NCBI GenBank assembly: GCA_024281075.1
Contig: JAMXLK010000073.1
Span: 1-48,842 of the forward strand
Direction: 5' to 3'
Length of the DNA: 48,842 nt
Source: Vulcanimicrobiia bacterium
GTDB lineage: Bacteria > Vulcanimicrobiota > Vulcanimicrobiia > Vulcanimicrobiales > Vulcanimicrobiaceae
Positions 35,719-42,796 of this stretch are shown piece after piece. Below the pieces are notes generated by a model. The model saw only the letters and a program-made list of their open reading frames with translations. It was not told the origin of the DNA and ran no database searches. Position 1 is the stretch's first letter. Each line of letters opens with the position of its first letter. Both the position numbers and the translations under genes were made by a program.

Positions 35719-36451
35719 TTTTCGGCGCGACCAGAAGCGCCACAATCGAGAGCCCGTTGAAGAGCGCGTGCGAAATCATGGATGCATAGGCGTTCCGCGT
35801 TAGGTAGTACACGCCGCAGAGCACCATACCGCCCAGCGCGAGCGGCACGGCCGCGTAGAGGTCGCCGTGCACGATTCCGAACATCACGCCGCTGAGGACG
35901 GCACCGCCCCAAAACCCTCCGTATCGCAAACCTAAGTTGAAGAAGAAGACGCGAAAGAACGTCTCTTCGGCGAACGGTGCGAAGACGACCGCAAAGATAA
36001 TGAATATGCCGATCGCCGTCGGATCGTGAAGCGTCTTGAAGATTTCGACGATGTCTTGCTGATGGCGGCTATGCGCGAAAGACTCGATGAGCGACGCGCT
36101 TCCGTCCGCGACGACGAACATCGCGGCGAACCCGACCACCGCGATCCCGATCGTCGATAGCGTCGGCATGCGGAAGCCGAGCTCGCGCAGGCTGAACTTC
36201 GAAAGCGCCGGCATTGCCAGAAGAATGATTCCGGCAAAAATTGCCTCGCCGACGAATTGCAGCGCGATCCCGATGTCGAAAAGAAGCGGGCTGACTGGCG
36301 TGACCGGGCCTTGTTTGAGCTGTGCGACCGCCAATAGGAGGACGAGCACGACGAAGAGTGCGGTCAGCACCCACGTCCAAACGCCTTTAAAACTATTCTT
36401 CGGCCAGCGCGTCGGCCAAACGGGCGAAGTCGCCGAGGTCGAGTCGTTCAC
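35711..36451 (-). CDS. CPBP-family intramembrane metalloprotease
   Basis: 246 residues, about eight membrane segments. The three CPBP motifs are visible: EETFFRVFFF (EExxxR), FGIVHGD (FxxxH) and SMISHALFN (HxxxN), whose Glu and His residues make the active site of the Rce1-like glutamic proteases/CAAX prenyl peptidases and bacteriocin-immunity proteins. It starts at GTG 36451 with GGAG seven bases ahead and overlaps the end of rsmA by 59 bases. The end overlaps the GT9-like gene by 8 bases. Substrate unknown. Confidence 0.88.
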   Translation of the reverse strand: MNDSTSATSPVWPTRWPKNSFKGVWTWVLTALFVVLVLLLAVAQLKQGPVTPVSPLLFDIGIALQFVGEAIFAGIILLAMPALSKFSLRELGFRMPTLSTIGIAVVGFAAMFVVADGSASLIESFAHSRHQQDIVEIFKTLHDPTAIGIFIIFAVVFAPFAEETFFRVFFFNLGLRYGGFWGGAVLSGVMFGIVHGDLYAAVPLALGGMVLCGVYYLTRNAYASMISHALFNGLSIVALLVAPKIT

Positions 36452-37187
36452 CGCGAAGCTCCGGAGAAAGGTTGCTCGATTGAAGCGCCCGCAAAATCCG
36501 CTCCCGGTCTAAATCGAGCGCGAGGATGAGGCTATTTACGAGCGTTTTGCGGCGGTACGCGAACGCGCCGCGTACGACCTTCCAAAACATCGCCGGAGCG
36601 CGCGGATGCACTGCAGGCTCGGAGCGGCGCGAGAGACGCACCACCGTCGAGTCAACCTTGGGCTTTGGGAAAAACGATGCGGGTGAGAGCGTGAATGCGC
36701 GCTCGACGTACATTCCATACTGCACCGCGACCGATAGACTCCCGTACGCGGGCGTGCCCGGCGTCGCGACGAAGCGATCGGCGACGTCTTTTTGCACCAT
36801 CACCGTCATCGCATCCGGGCCATGCTCCATTTCGATCAAACGCAGAACGATCGGCGTCGCGACGTTATACGGCAAGTTGCCTGCGACGATCCATGGCCGT
36901 CCGGCTGCCCACGCCGCGTAGTCGAACGTCAATCCATCGGCCTGCACGATGCGCGCGTCCGCCAAATCTTTGCGCGCGCGTAAGAGCGCGACGAGCTGCG
37001 GATCGATTTCAATCGCGGTGAGCCGCGCGCCGGCGTTCAGCAGCGCGAGCGTGAGCGCCCCGGTGCCGGCGCCGATTTCCAAGGTTTGCGCATCCGGGGG
37101 CACCGATGACAGCGCGAGGCGCGCAATTTCGCGCAAGGCCGAAGCGTCGCGTAAGAAATTTTGCCCGTAACGCTTTTTAGGCCGCAG
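36393..37187 (-). CDS. rsmA: 16S rRNA dimethyladenosine transferase, CTG start
   Basis: 264 residues when read from CTG at 37187. It dimethylates A1518 and A1519 of 16S rRNA. SAM motif LEIGAGTGALT, acidic ADGLTFD and catalytic NLPYNVATP are present. The first conventional codon in frame (TTG 37136) would cut off the conserved N-terminus; the seventeen codons before it read RPKKRYGQNFL and further, exactly the RsmA start. Going upstream there is no ATG, GTG or TTG before a frame change in the upstream gene, but CTG stands just before RPKK, with GGAGG five bases earlier. Hence a CTG start. The product is full length. It overlaps the CPBP start by 59 bases and follows the G5-3D gene by 14 bases. 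Confidence 0.93.
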   Translation of the reverse strand: MRPKKRYGQNFLRDASALREIARLALSSVPPDAQTLEIGAGTGALTLALLNAGARLTAIEIDPQLVALLRARKDLADARIVQADGLTFDYAAWAAGRPWIVAGNLPYNVATPIVLRLIEMEHGPDAMTVMVQKDVADRFVATPGTPAYGSLSVAVQYGMYVERAFTLSPASFFPKPKVDSTVVRLSRRSEPAVHPRAPAMFWKVVRGAFAYRRKTLVNSLILALDLDRERILRALQSSNLSPELRGERLDLGDFARLADALAEE

Positions 37188-37192
37188 GCGGG

Positions 37193-37197
37193 CCTCC
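37193..37197 (-). promoter_or_regulatory. Ribosome site fixing the rsmA CTG start
   Basis: On the minus strand GGAGG is followed by five bases and then CTG (37187). Perfect spacing supports translation from CTG. Confidence 0.75.
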
Positions 37198-37201
37198 GGG
37201 A

Positions 37202-37885
37202 CTACGGCAGGCGGTAGACTTTGACGTCGCGGCGGCCGAAGAGCAATGCCTCGCGCGTCGAGTCGAATCCGAGGTCGATGCGATTGCCGACGATGTCGCC
37301 GCCGGTATCGCCGGCGACGGCGAAACCGTAGCCGGGGATGAAGAGATGCGTGCCGATCGGAATCACGCGCGGATCGACCGCGACGATTCCTTTTCCGGCA
37401 CGACGGCCGAGCGCCGTCATTCCATCGCAGCCGGCGCAGGCGGCGGTGTACGCCGTTGCGAGCATCTCCATTGCGCTGCGCGCCATATATGCCATTTGTG
37501 CGATGCCGTGCGTCTCAAAACTAGTAAGCGGCGTACCGCCGATTCCTTCGGCGACGACGCGCGCCTTCGGCGCAACGGTTACCGCGGAAGCGAGCACCGT
37601 GCTGCGCACCGGCCCGCCGTCGCGTTGGCTGTAACGGACATACACCTCGCGGACGCCCGCGTGGCCACGAGCGATCACCTTGGTGTTGCCGGGCGCAAGG
37701 CTAATCATGAGACGATGAATCGTTTGGGGAGCGATTGCGCGATGCTCGACGCGCTCCCAGGTCGTGAGACCGTTTCCGTGCCACGTAACGTGGGTTACGT
37801 CCGCGCGCGCCGCGGCAGTGCTGACGTCTAGGCATAAGCCTAAACACGCAACGGCAATGAGTGCGCAAAGGAGACGTCCTATCAA
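37202..37885 (-). CDS. G5-3D domain cell-wall protein (YabE/Rpf-like)
   Basis: 227 residues from TTG 37885, preceded by AAAGGA nine bases away; this gives a clean signal sequence (about 1-30: IGRLLCALIAVACLGLCL). A G5-like beta domain (about 35-125) is followed by a 3D domain (about 140-227) with three conserved Asp: VAVDPRVIPIGTHLFIPGYG, AGDTGGDI and IDLGF, which in this family form a lytic transglycosylase-like site on peptidoglycan. Similar G5-3D proteins next to ksgA/rsmA occur in Bacillus (yabE-rnmV-ksgA). A longer frame starting at 38086 has no ribosome site or signal. The leader upstream is structured. Confidence 0.85.
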   Translation of the reverse strand: MIGRLLCALIAVACLGLCLDVSTAAARADVTHVTWHGNGLTTWERVEHRAIAPQTIHRLMISLAPGNTKVIARGHAGVREVYVRYSQRDGGPVRSTVLASAVTVAPKARVVAEGIGGTPLTSFETHGIAQMAYMARSAMEMLATAYTAACAGCDGMTALGRRAGKGIVAVDPRVIPIGTHLFIPGYGFAVAGDTGGDIVGNRIDLGFDSTREALLFGRRDVKVYRLP

Positions 37886-38003
37886 CCCGATGTTCCTTTC
37901 TTCTCTCGACCCGCGCCACGGTTTGATCTCCACCCGAAGAATCGAACGATGAACGACGGGCCGCGTGTTTTGGGGAAGCGGCGCAACGCACCGCGGGGCG
38001 ATG

Positions 38004-38051
38004 GATGGTCGGAGAGGCTTACCAAAATTCGAAGCCTGCTTGCTCTCCATC
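38004..38051 (-). other. Structured leader hairpin of the G5-3D gene
   Basis: On the minus strand three nested stems can pair: GATGG with CCATC, GGAG with CTCC and AGGCTT with AAGCCT, around an 11-base loop; a mismatch region separates the second and third. It lies about 20 bases downstream of a likely -10 element and well before the TTG start. Leaders in front of wall-hydrolase genes are often riboswitches, but I could not match this one to a known class. Confidence 0.45.
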
Positions 38052-38074
38052 TCGGCAGGCCGTCTGACCCGGGC

Positions 38075-38084
38075 ACTATAGCAC
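38075..38084 (-). promoter_or_regulatory. Promoter of the G5-3D gene (extended -10)
   Basis: The minus strand reads TGCTATAGTG, an extended -10 (TGnTATAGT). No good -35 is seen. The 11-base GTGCTATAGTG is identical to the -10 region of rho. Confidence 0.5.
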
Positions 38085-38178
38085 ATTCGGCAAGCGGCGG
38101 GAATATGTCCAAAGTCACAATAGGCAGGCCCCTCCTTTTGGGGGCTCGCGCCGGACGCGAATCGAAGGGACGAGGCCG

Positions 38179-39321
38179 ATGGAGCCGCTGCGCGTAGGCT
38201 TTTTTACGGAGATTTACCGGCCCGTGGTTAACGGAGTAGTCGCCTCGGTCGAGGCGCTCGCCGACGGACTGCGCGGTCGCGGACACGAGGTATACTGCTT
38301 TGCGCCGCACATGCCCGGATCGGCCGATGCGGACGGCTTAGTCTTTCGCATGCCGTCGCTGCCGCTTCCAACCCGAACGGCATACCGCTTGACGCTGCCG
38401 CTCGTCAGCCGCGCGAATCTCAATGGAATCATCAAGCGGCTTACCATCGTGCACGTCCATTCACCGTTCGTTACGGGCTGGATGGGGCTGCGATATGCGC
38501 GGCGCTATGCGATACCGATCGTCTATACGTATCACACACAGCTGGAAGCGTACGCCCACTACATTCCGTTCGAACCGAATGCGACGCGCTTCGCTGCGTC
38601 CCAATTGACGCGGACGTTTGCGAATCAAACGGACGCGGTTGTCGTTCCCACGCCGGCGATGGCGGCGCGCCTGCGCGACCTCGGCGTTACCGTTCGCATT
38701 GAAATCGTGCCGAGCGGCATCGACGTCGCGCGCTTCGCCGCCGGGCGCCGGGACGAGACGCTGCGCGAACGGCTCGGCGTTCGCGCCGGGGATCGGATGG
38801 TGCTCTACGTCGGACGTTTGGCGAAGGAAAAGAACGTCGAGCTGGTGCTGCGTGCGCTCGAGCGCACCCGCAGCGACTCGCTCAAACTCATCGTCGCCGG
38901 TGACGGTCCGCATCGTCCGGAGTTGGAGCGCGTTGCGTCCGAGAGCGGCGCGGCGGCGAGGACGCGGTTTGTTGGCGCGATCGCGCGAGACGAACTTCCC
39001 GATTACTATGCCAGCGCCGACGCGTTCGTGATGCCCAGTACGACGGAAACGCAGGGACTCGTGTTGGCCGAAGCCCTGGCCGCGGGTGCCTTTGTGATCG
39101 CGGCGGACGCCCCGCAGAATCGCGACGTGCTTGGGGACGCCGCCGCCATCGTGCCGCCGACCCCGCAAGCATTCGCCGACGCCCTCGCGGCGATTCCCCC
39201 GTCCGGTGGCCGCCGGCTCGCCCGCGCCCGCCATACGGCTGAATCGTTTTCCATCGAGCGTCAGCTCGACCGTATGCAGGCGCTTTATGAGAGCCTTCAG
39301 CGGCCCGCTCGTATTGCTTGA
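38179..39321 (+). CDS. GT4-family glycosyltransferase (diacylglycerol/mannosyl type)
   Basis: 380 residues, ATG with GAAGGGA about ten bases ahead. N-terminal FFTEIYRPVVNGVVASVEAL is the usual start for GT4 enzymes that add sugars to lipids, such as phosphatidylinositol mannosyltransferase or diacylglycerol glucosyltransferase. Further on: IVHVHSPFVTGWMGLRYAR, YHTQLEAYAHYIP, VGRLAKEKNVELVLRAL, and PSTTETQGLVLAEALAAG with donor-site Glu residues. It is divergent from the G5-3D gene. A small hairpin at 38128-38145 lies in its leader. The TGA stop lies inside the -35 element of the next promoter. Confidence 0.87.
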   Translation: MEPLRVGFFTEIYRPVVNGVVASVEALADGLRGRGHEVYCFAPHMPGSADADGLVFRMPSLPLPTRTAYRLTLPLVSRANLNGIIKRLTIVHVHSPFVTGWMGLRYARRYAIPIVYTYHTQLEAYAHYIPFEPNATRFAASQLTRTFANQTDAVVVPTPAMAARLRDLGVTVRIEIVPSGIDVARFAAGRRDETLRERLGVRAGDRMVLYVGRLAKEKNVELVLRALERTRSDSLKLIVAGDGPHRPELERVASESGAAARTRFVGAIARDELPDYYASADAFVMPSTTETQGLVLAEALAAGAFVIAADAPQNRDVLGDAAAIVPPTPQAFADALAAIPPSGGRRLARARHTAESFSIERQLDRMQALYESLQRPARIA

Positions 39322-39346
39322 CTCGAACATATGTTCGCTATAAAAT
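39318..39346 (+). promoter_or_regulatory. SOS promoter with LexA-type box in the spacer
   Basis: TTGACT (39318-39323), 17 bases, TAAAAT (39341-39346). The first 14 of those 17 bases are CGAACATATGTTCG, a perfect palindrome matching the Gram-positive LexA/DinR consensus CGAAC-N4-GTTCG. Bound repressor would cover the promoter. The -35 contains the stop codon of the preceding gene. Confidence 0.75.
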
Positions 39347-39365
39347 CGGGTAGAGGACCTATGGA

Positions 39366-39788
39366 ATGCGAGCCACGCGAGAAAATCCGTTGGTCGAGGT
39401 GGTGGCGGGCTACGCGACGGGCACCCAGGGTGCCGGCGTAGCCTACGCCCGCGTGACGGGCGAAGGGCGGCAAAATGTCTTACGACTCGACTTTCGCGTG
39501 AATGCACCGCGCGAATGCCGCGAGCGGGCAGCCGGTTACGCCGCGATGACCGCAATAGTACGGGCACTATGGAAGCGAGGCATTCGTGCCGCGCGTTTCA
39601 TCATCGGCGACGAAGACTTCGCGGAGGAGATCGTCACCGGACGCCGCGTCGATGAAAGGCTGGCGATTCCGTACGTACGGCTGCGCTGTGCGATGAACTC
39701 GCTGGCGAGCTTTGACGTGCAAGCGGGGAGTGCCGACGATTTAACGCAGAGGGCCAGAGCCGAAGCAGCGCTGAACGTTGCGGCATGA
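39366..39788 (+). CDS. RNase H-fold-like protein, probably SOS-controlled
   Basis: 140 residues, ATG with GAGGA eight bases ahead, first gene after the LexA box. The order of segments looks like the RNase H/RVT_3 fold: a first hairpin VVAGYATGTQGAGVAYARV, a helix RERAAGYAAMTAIVRALWKRG, strand AARFIIGDEDFAEEI, and a last helix. But the usual catalytic Asp (DG) and Glu (AEY) positions hold Ala and Gly, so catalysis is doubtful. ATGA overlap with the alkylation repair glycosylase suggests a DNA-repair role, perhaps nucleic-acid binding. Family assignment is inference. Confidence 0.6.
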   Translation: MRATRENPLVEVVAGYATGTQGAGVAYARVTGEGRQNVLRLDFRVNAPRECRERAAGYAAMTAIVRALWKRGIRAARFIIGDEDFAEEIVTGRRVDERLAIPYVRLRCAMNSLASFDVQAGSADDLTQRARAEAALNVAA

Positions 39789-40384
39789 CGTTCGCCCGGC
39801 TTTCGCCGGATGTATTACCAATTGAGACGCGCGCGTTAGCCCAAGCCCTGATCGGCTGTGTTCTCGTGCGCGAGAGCCCCGATGGAACGACGGCCGGCCT
39901 CATCGTTGAAACGGAAGCGTACCTGCCGGACGATCCCGCGTGCCATGCCTATCGCGGCCGCAGCGTGCGTAATGCGACGCTCTTCGGGCCGCCGCACCGG
40001 GCTTACGTCTATCAGATCTACGGCAGGAACTTTTGCTTCAACGTATCGAGTGAGGTCGACGGCCAAGGCGCCGGCGTGCTCGTGCGCGCGGCGGAGCCGC
40101 TCGAAGGCCTCGCTTTGATGAGTCGGCGGCGCGCGACGCAAAACACGCGGGATCTTTGCCGCGGGCCGGGCCGCCTCTGCGAAGCGTTTGCGATCGACCG
40201 TTCCCTAGACGGCGTCGATCCGCTGACGCATCCCCAGCTATGGATTGGGGCGGGGGGCGCTCGCGCGATGCGCGTGCGCCGTAGCCGGCGCATCGGCGTT
40301 ACGCAAGCGGCACACCGCAGGCTGCGTTTCTACGCTGCCGGAAGCCCGTACGTCAGCGGTGCTGCTCGGTTGAGCCCTGCTTGA
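39785..40384 (+). CDS. mpg: 3-methyladenine DNA glycosylase (AAG/MPG type)
   Basis: 199 residues, normal for bacterial AAG-fold enzymes. Removes alkylated bases from DNA. Catalytic Glu44 in VETEAY, then RNATLFGPPHRAYVYQIYG and FCFNV, the AAG signature; RGPGRLCEAFAID marks the C-terminal half. It is the second gene after the LexA-type box and overlaps its partner by ATGA, so alkylation repair here is probably part of the DNA-damage response. The stop codon lies inside the -35 of the rho promoter. Confidence 0.92.
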   Translation: MTFARLSPDVLPIETRALAQALIGCVLVRESPDGTTAGLIVETEAYLPDDPACHAYRGRSVRNATLFGPPHRAYVYQIYGRNFCFNVSSEVDGQGAGVLVRAAEPLEGLALMSRRRATQNTRDLCRGPGRLCEAFAIDRSLDGVDPLTHPQLWIGAGGARAMRVRRSRRIGVTQAAHRRLRFYAAGSPYVSGAARLSPA

Positions 40385-40409
40385 ACGCACCTTCCCCTTG
40401 TGCTATAGT
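40381..40409 (+). promoter_or_regulatory. Promoter of rho
   Basis: TTGAAC (40381-40386), 17 bases, TATAGT (40404-40409) with an extended TG. Spacing is ideal. As in the SOS promoter, the TGA stop of the preceding gene lies within the -35. Confidence 0.7.
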
Positions 40410-40410
40410 G

Positions 40411-40430
40411 TGACCGTCGCGTAGCGGTCA
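40411..40430 (+). other. Inverted repeat at the rho transcript start
   Basis: TGACCG (40411-40416) and CGGTCA (40425-40430) with 8 bases between, right at the expected first bases of the mRNA. It could be a 5' hairpin or an operator. The leader is about 105 bases, long enough for rho autoregulation by attenuation; this is inference. Confidence 0.4.
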
Positions 40431-40522
40431 TTTGTGACAGCCACGGCACTCATTGACATCCCCACGCTTGCACCACCGGTCTGATCGCGACGGCAGCCTC
40501 GCCACGCTCTCGGCTGTGAATC

Positions 40523-42007
40523 TTGGCGCGAGCTACTCGTAAAGAGAGACAGTTGCAAACCGAACATCGTTCCAACATCGATCATCGTCCAAACGACATG
40601 CGTCAGCAGCAAGGCGGAGGACGCCGCCGCCGTGCGCGACGCCGCCATCACTTTGCGCAGCATCCCGCGGTCTATCACGATCAGCTGCCGCAGGTAGAGA
40701 TTCCGCCGATTCAAACGGCGGCGCAGCTCGCAGAAAAAACAAAAACCGAGCTCATCGAAATCGCGAAGGAGCTCGAAGTCGAGATTCCAGTTCCCGCGAA
40801 GATGAAAAAGGACGAGATCGTCGAGCTTCTCGTGCAAGCGCAGATTTCGCGATCCGGCATCGAGATGGCCAGCGGCATCCTCGATATCCTTCCGGAGGGA
40901 TACGGTTTCTTGCGTCGCGCCGGTTACTACATCGGCAACGACGATATCTACGTTAGCCAGTCCCAGATTCGCCGCTTCGAACTACGGCGCGGCGATATGG
41001 TTGAAGGCCAAGCGCGGCGTCCGAAAGAGAGCGAGAAGTACTACGGGCTCATCCGCGTCGATAAGGTCAACGACTTAGATCCCGAAGCCATCAAGGGACG
41101 GCGAGTCTTTGAAAAAGGCACGCCGATTTACCCGCAAGAGCGTTTCAAGCTCGAAGTCCGATCCACGCAGCTTTCAACGCGCGTCATCGATCTGTTTTCG
41201 CCGATCGGCAAAGGTCAGCGCGCGCTTATCGTCTCGCCGCCAAAGGCCGGAAAGACGACGCTGCTCAAGAATATTGCGAACTCGATTTCGATCAACCATC
41301 CCGACGCGCACATCATCGCGCTGTTGGTCGACGAGCGTCCCGAAGAAGTCACCGACATGCAGCGCACGATCGACGGCGACGTAGTCGCGTCGACGTTCGA
41401 CGAGCATCCCGAGAATCACACGACGGTTGCGGAGCTTACGATGGAACGCGCAAAGCGGCTCGTCGAGCTCGGCAAGGACGTGGTGATCCTCCTCGACTCG
41501 ATCACCCGCCTGGCGCGCGCCTATAACCAAGTCGTCGCGAGCTCCGGACGCACGCTTTCCGGCGGCCTCGATACGGCCTCGCTTCACAAACCGAAGCGCT
41601 TCTTCGGCGCGGCGCGTAAGATCGAAGAGGGCGGATCGCTGACCATCATCGCGACCGCTTTGATCGAGACCGGATCGAAGATGGACGACGTGATTTTCGA
41701 AGAGTTCAAAGGCACCGGTAACATGGAGATCGACCTCACCCGGAAGCTCGCGGAATCGCGCGTCTTCCCGGCGATCGACATCAAGCGGTCCGGTACGCGT
41801 CACGAAGAGCTGCTGCTCTCGCCCGACGAGATGCGCAAAATCTGGATGCTTCGGCGCGCGACTGCGGTGCTCAACACCGGCGACATTACCGAGATCATTC
41901 TCGACAAGATGGCGCAGACGCGCACGAACGAAGAGTTCTTGCAGTCCGTCACCAAAGAGGCACTCTCGATGTCGCGCGGATACGAGGACGGCAACGGCAA
42001 GTATTAG
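40523..42007 (+). CDS. rho: Transcription termination factor Rho
   Basis: 494 residues from TTG; a second TTG at 40553 and ATG 40598 are alternatives, with weak ribosome sites at each. The N-terminus is basic and Gln/Arg-rich ([10 protein letters not shown]), an extra not found in E. coli Rho but usual in Gram-positive and high-GC groups. SAP-like helix [18 protein letters not shown]-binding cold-shock fold [13 protein letters not shown], Walker A PPKAGKTT (about 239-246), [11 protein letters not shown] and the Q/R-loops follow. A hexameric RNA helicase that ends transcription. Few intrinsic terminators are seen in the window, so it may carry much of the load. Confidence 0.96.
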   Translation: MARATRKERQLQTEHRSNIDHRPNDMRQQQGGGRRRRARRRHHFAQHPAVYHDQLPQVEIPPIQTAAQLAEKTKTELIEIAKELEVEIPVPAKMKKDEIVELLVQAQISRSGIEMASGILDILPEGYGFLRRAGYYIGNDDIYVSQSQIRRFELRRGDMVEGQARRPKESEKYYGLIRVDKVNDLDPEAIKGRRVFEKGTPIYPQERFKLEVRSTQLSTRVIDLFSPIGKGQRALIVSPPKAGKTTLLKNIANSISINHPDAHIIALLVDERPEEVTDMQRTIDGDVVASTFDEHPENHTTVAELTMERAKRLVELGKDVVILLDSITRLARAYNQVVASSGRTLSGGLDTASLHKPKRFFGAARKIEEGGSLTIIATALIETGSKMDDVIFEEFKGTGNMEIDLTRKLAESRVFPAIDIKRSGTRHEELLLSPDEMRKIWMLRRATAVLNTGDITEIILDKMAQTRTNEEFLQSVTKEALSMSRGYEDGNGKY

Positions 42008-42010
42008 CGC

Positions 42011-42796
42011 GTGAAGGCGGGGATTCGCCTTAACCGCTATTTGGCGCAGTGCGGGATTGCGTCGCGTCGGCACGCCGACGAGCTAATCGTTAAAGGCGCG
42101 GTTAAAATTAACGGCCGGGCAGTTCGTGAGCTCGGGACTCTCGTTAATTATGCAGATGATGTTGAAGTGGAAGGACGAGTCATCCGACCCCCGCGCCGGC
42201 CGACCTATCTGCTCGTCAATAAACCGGCCGGCGTGGTGACGACGATGCGCGACCCCGAGAGCCGCCGCACGGTTGCCGAGCTATTGCCGCACGGCACGCG
42301 AGGCGTCCCCGTAGGTCGCCTCGACTACGATACCAGCGGCGTACTGCTGATTACCGACGACGGCGAGCTGGCGAATCGCCTGCTTCATCCGCGTTTCGGC
42401 GTCGAAAAGACCTACCGGGCCGCAGTTGCCGGACGTCTCTCCCAAGCAGAGGTCGCCAAGCTGCACCGTGGCATTCCCCTCGACGGCGTTCGAACGGCAC
42501 CCGCGAAGGTGCGGGTCGTCTCCTCAGCACGAGAACGCTCGATCGTCGAGATCACCATTCACGAGGGACGGAACCGGCAAGTTCGACGGATGTTCGAGGC
42601 GCTTGGGCATCCCGTTCTTGCATTGACGCGCACGCGATTCGGTCCGCTTCGGCTCGGTGCGCTTGCCGGCGGAGCGGTTCGGTCGCTTACGCCGCGCGAG
42701 TTGGCGGCACTCGAGCGTCATCGCAGGCCGCCGGTCGAATTCCCTCGTAGCAAGCGGAACACGACTCGCACTCCAGTAACCCGAGGTACGTCATGA
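42011..42796 (+). CDS. rluB: Ribosomal pseudouridine synthase (RluB/RsuA type)
   Basis: 261 residues, GTG start three bases after rho. S4 RNA-binding domain (about 4-60: IRLNRYLAQCGIASRRHADELI), then catalytic Asp in GRLDYDTSGVLLITDDG, and EGRNRQVRRMFEALGHPVLALTR. It makes pseudouridine in 23S rRNA (RluB) or 16S (RsuA). The C-terminal basic tail (RRPPVEFPRSKRNTTRTP) is unstructured. ATGA overlap with the following TonB-domain gene. Confidence 0.92.
   Translation: MKAGIRLNRYLAQCGIASRRHADELIVKGAVKINGRAVRELGTLVNYADDVEVEGRVIRPPRRPTYLLVNKPAGVVTTMRDPESRRTVAELLPHGTRGVPVGRLDYDTSGVLLITDDGELANRLLHPRFGVEKTYRAAVAGRLSQAEVAKLHRGIPLDGVRTAPAKVRVVSSARERSIVEITIHEGRNRQVRRMFEALGHPVLALTRTRFGPLRLGALAGGAVRSLTPRELAALERHRRPPVEFPRSKRNTTRTPVTRGTS

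Noticed and set aside
37886-38084. c-di-AMP (ydaO) riboswitch before the G5-3D gene
   Set aside because: The conserved stretches of that class were not found; only a generic hairpin remains.
38128-38145. GCCCC/GGGGC hairpin as an intrinsic terminator
   Set aside because: No T-run, and it lies in the leader of the GT4 gene, between divergent genes.
38461-39567. 368-codon open frame antisense to the GT4 gene and its promoter
   Set aside because: Low-complexity translation, and it would run through the SOS promoter; no ribosome site.
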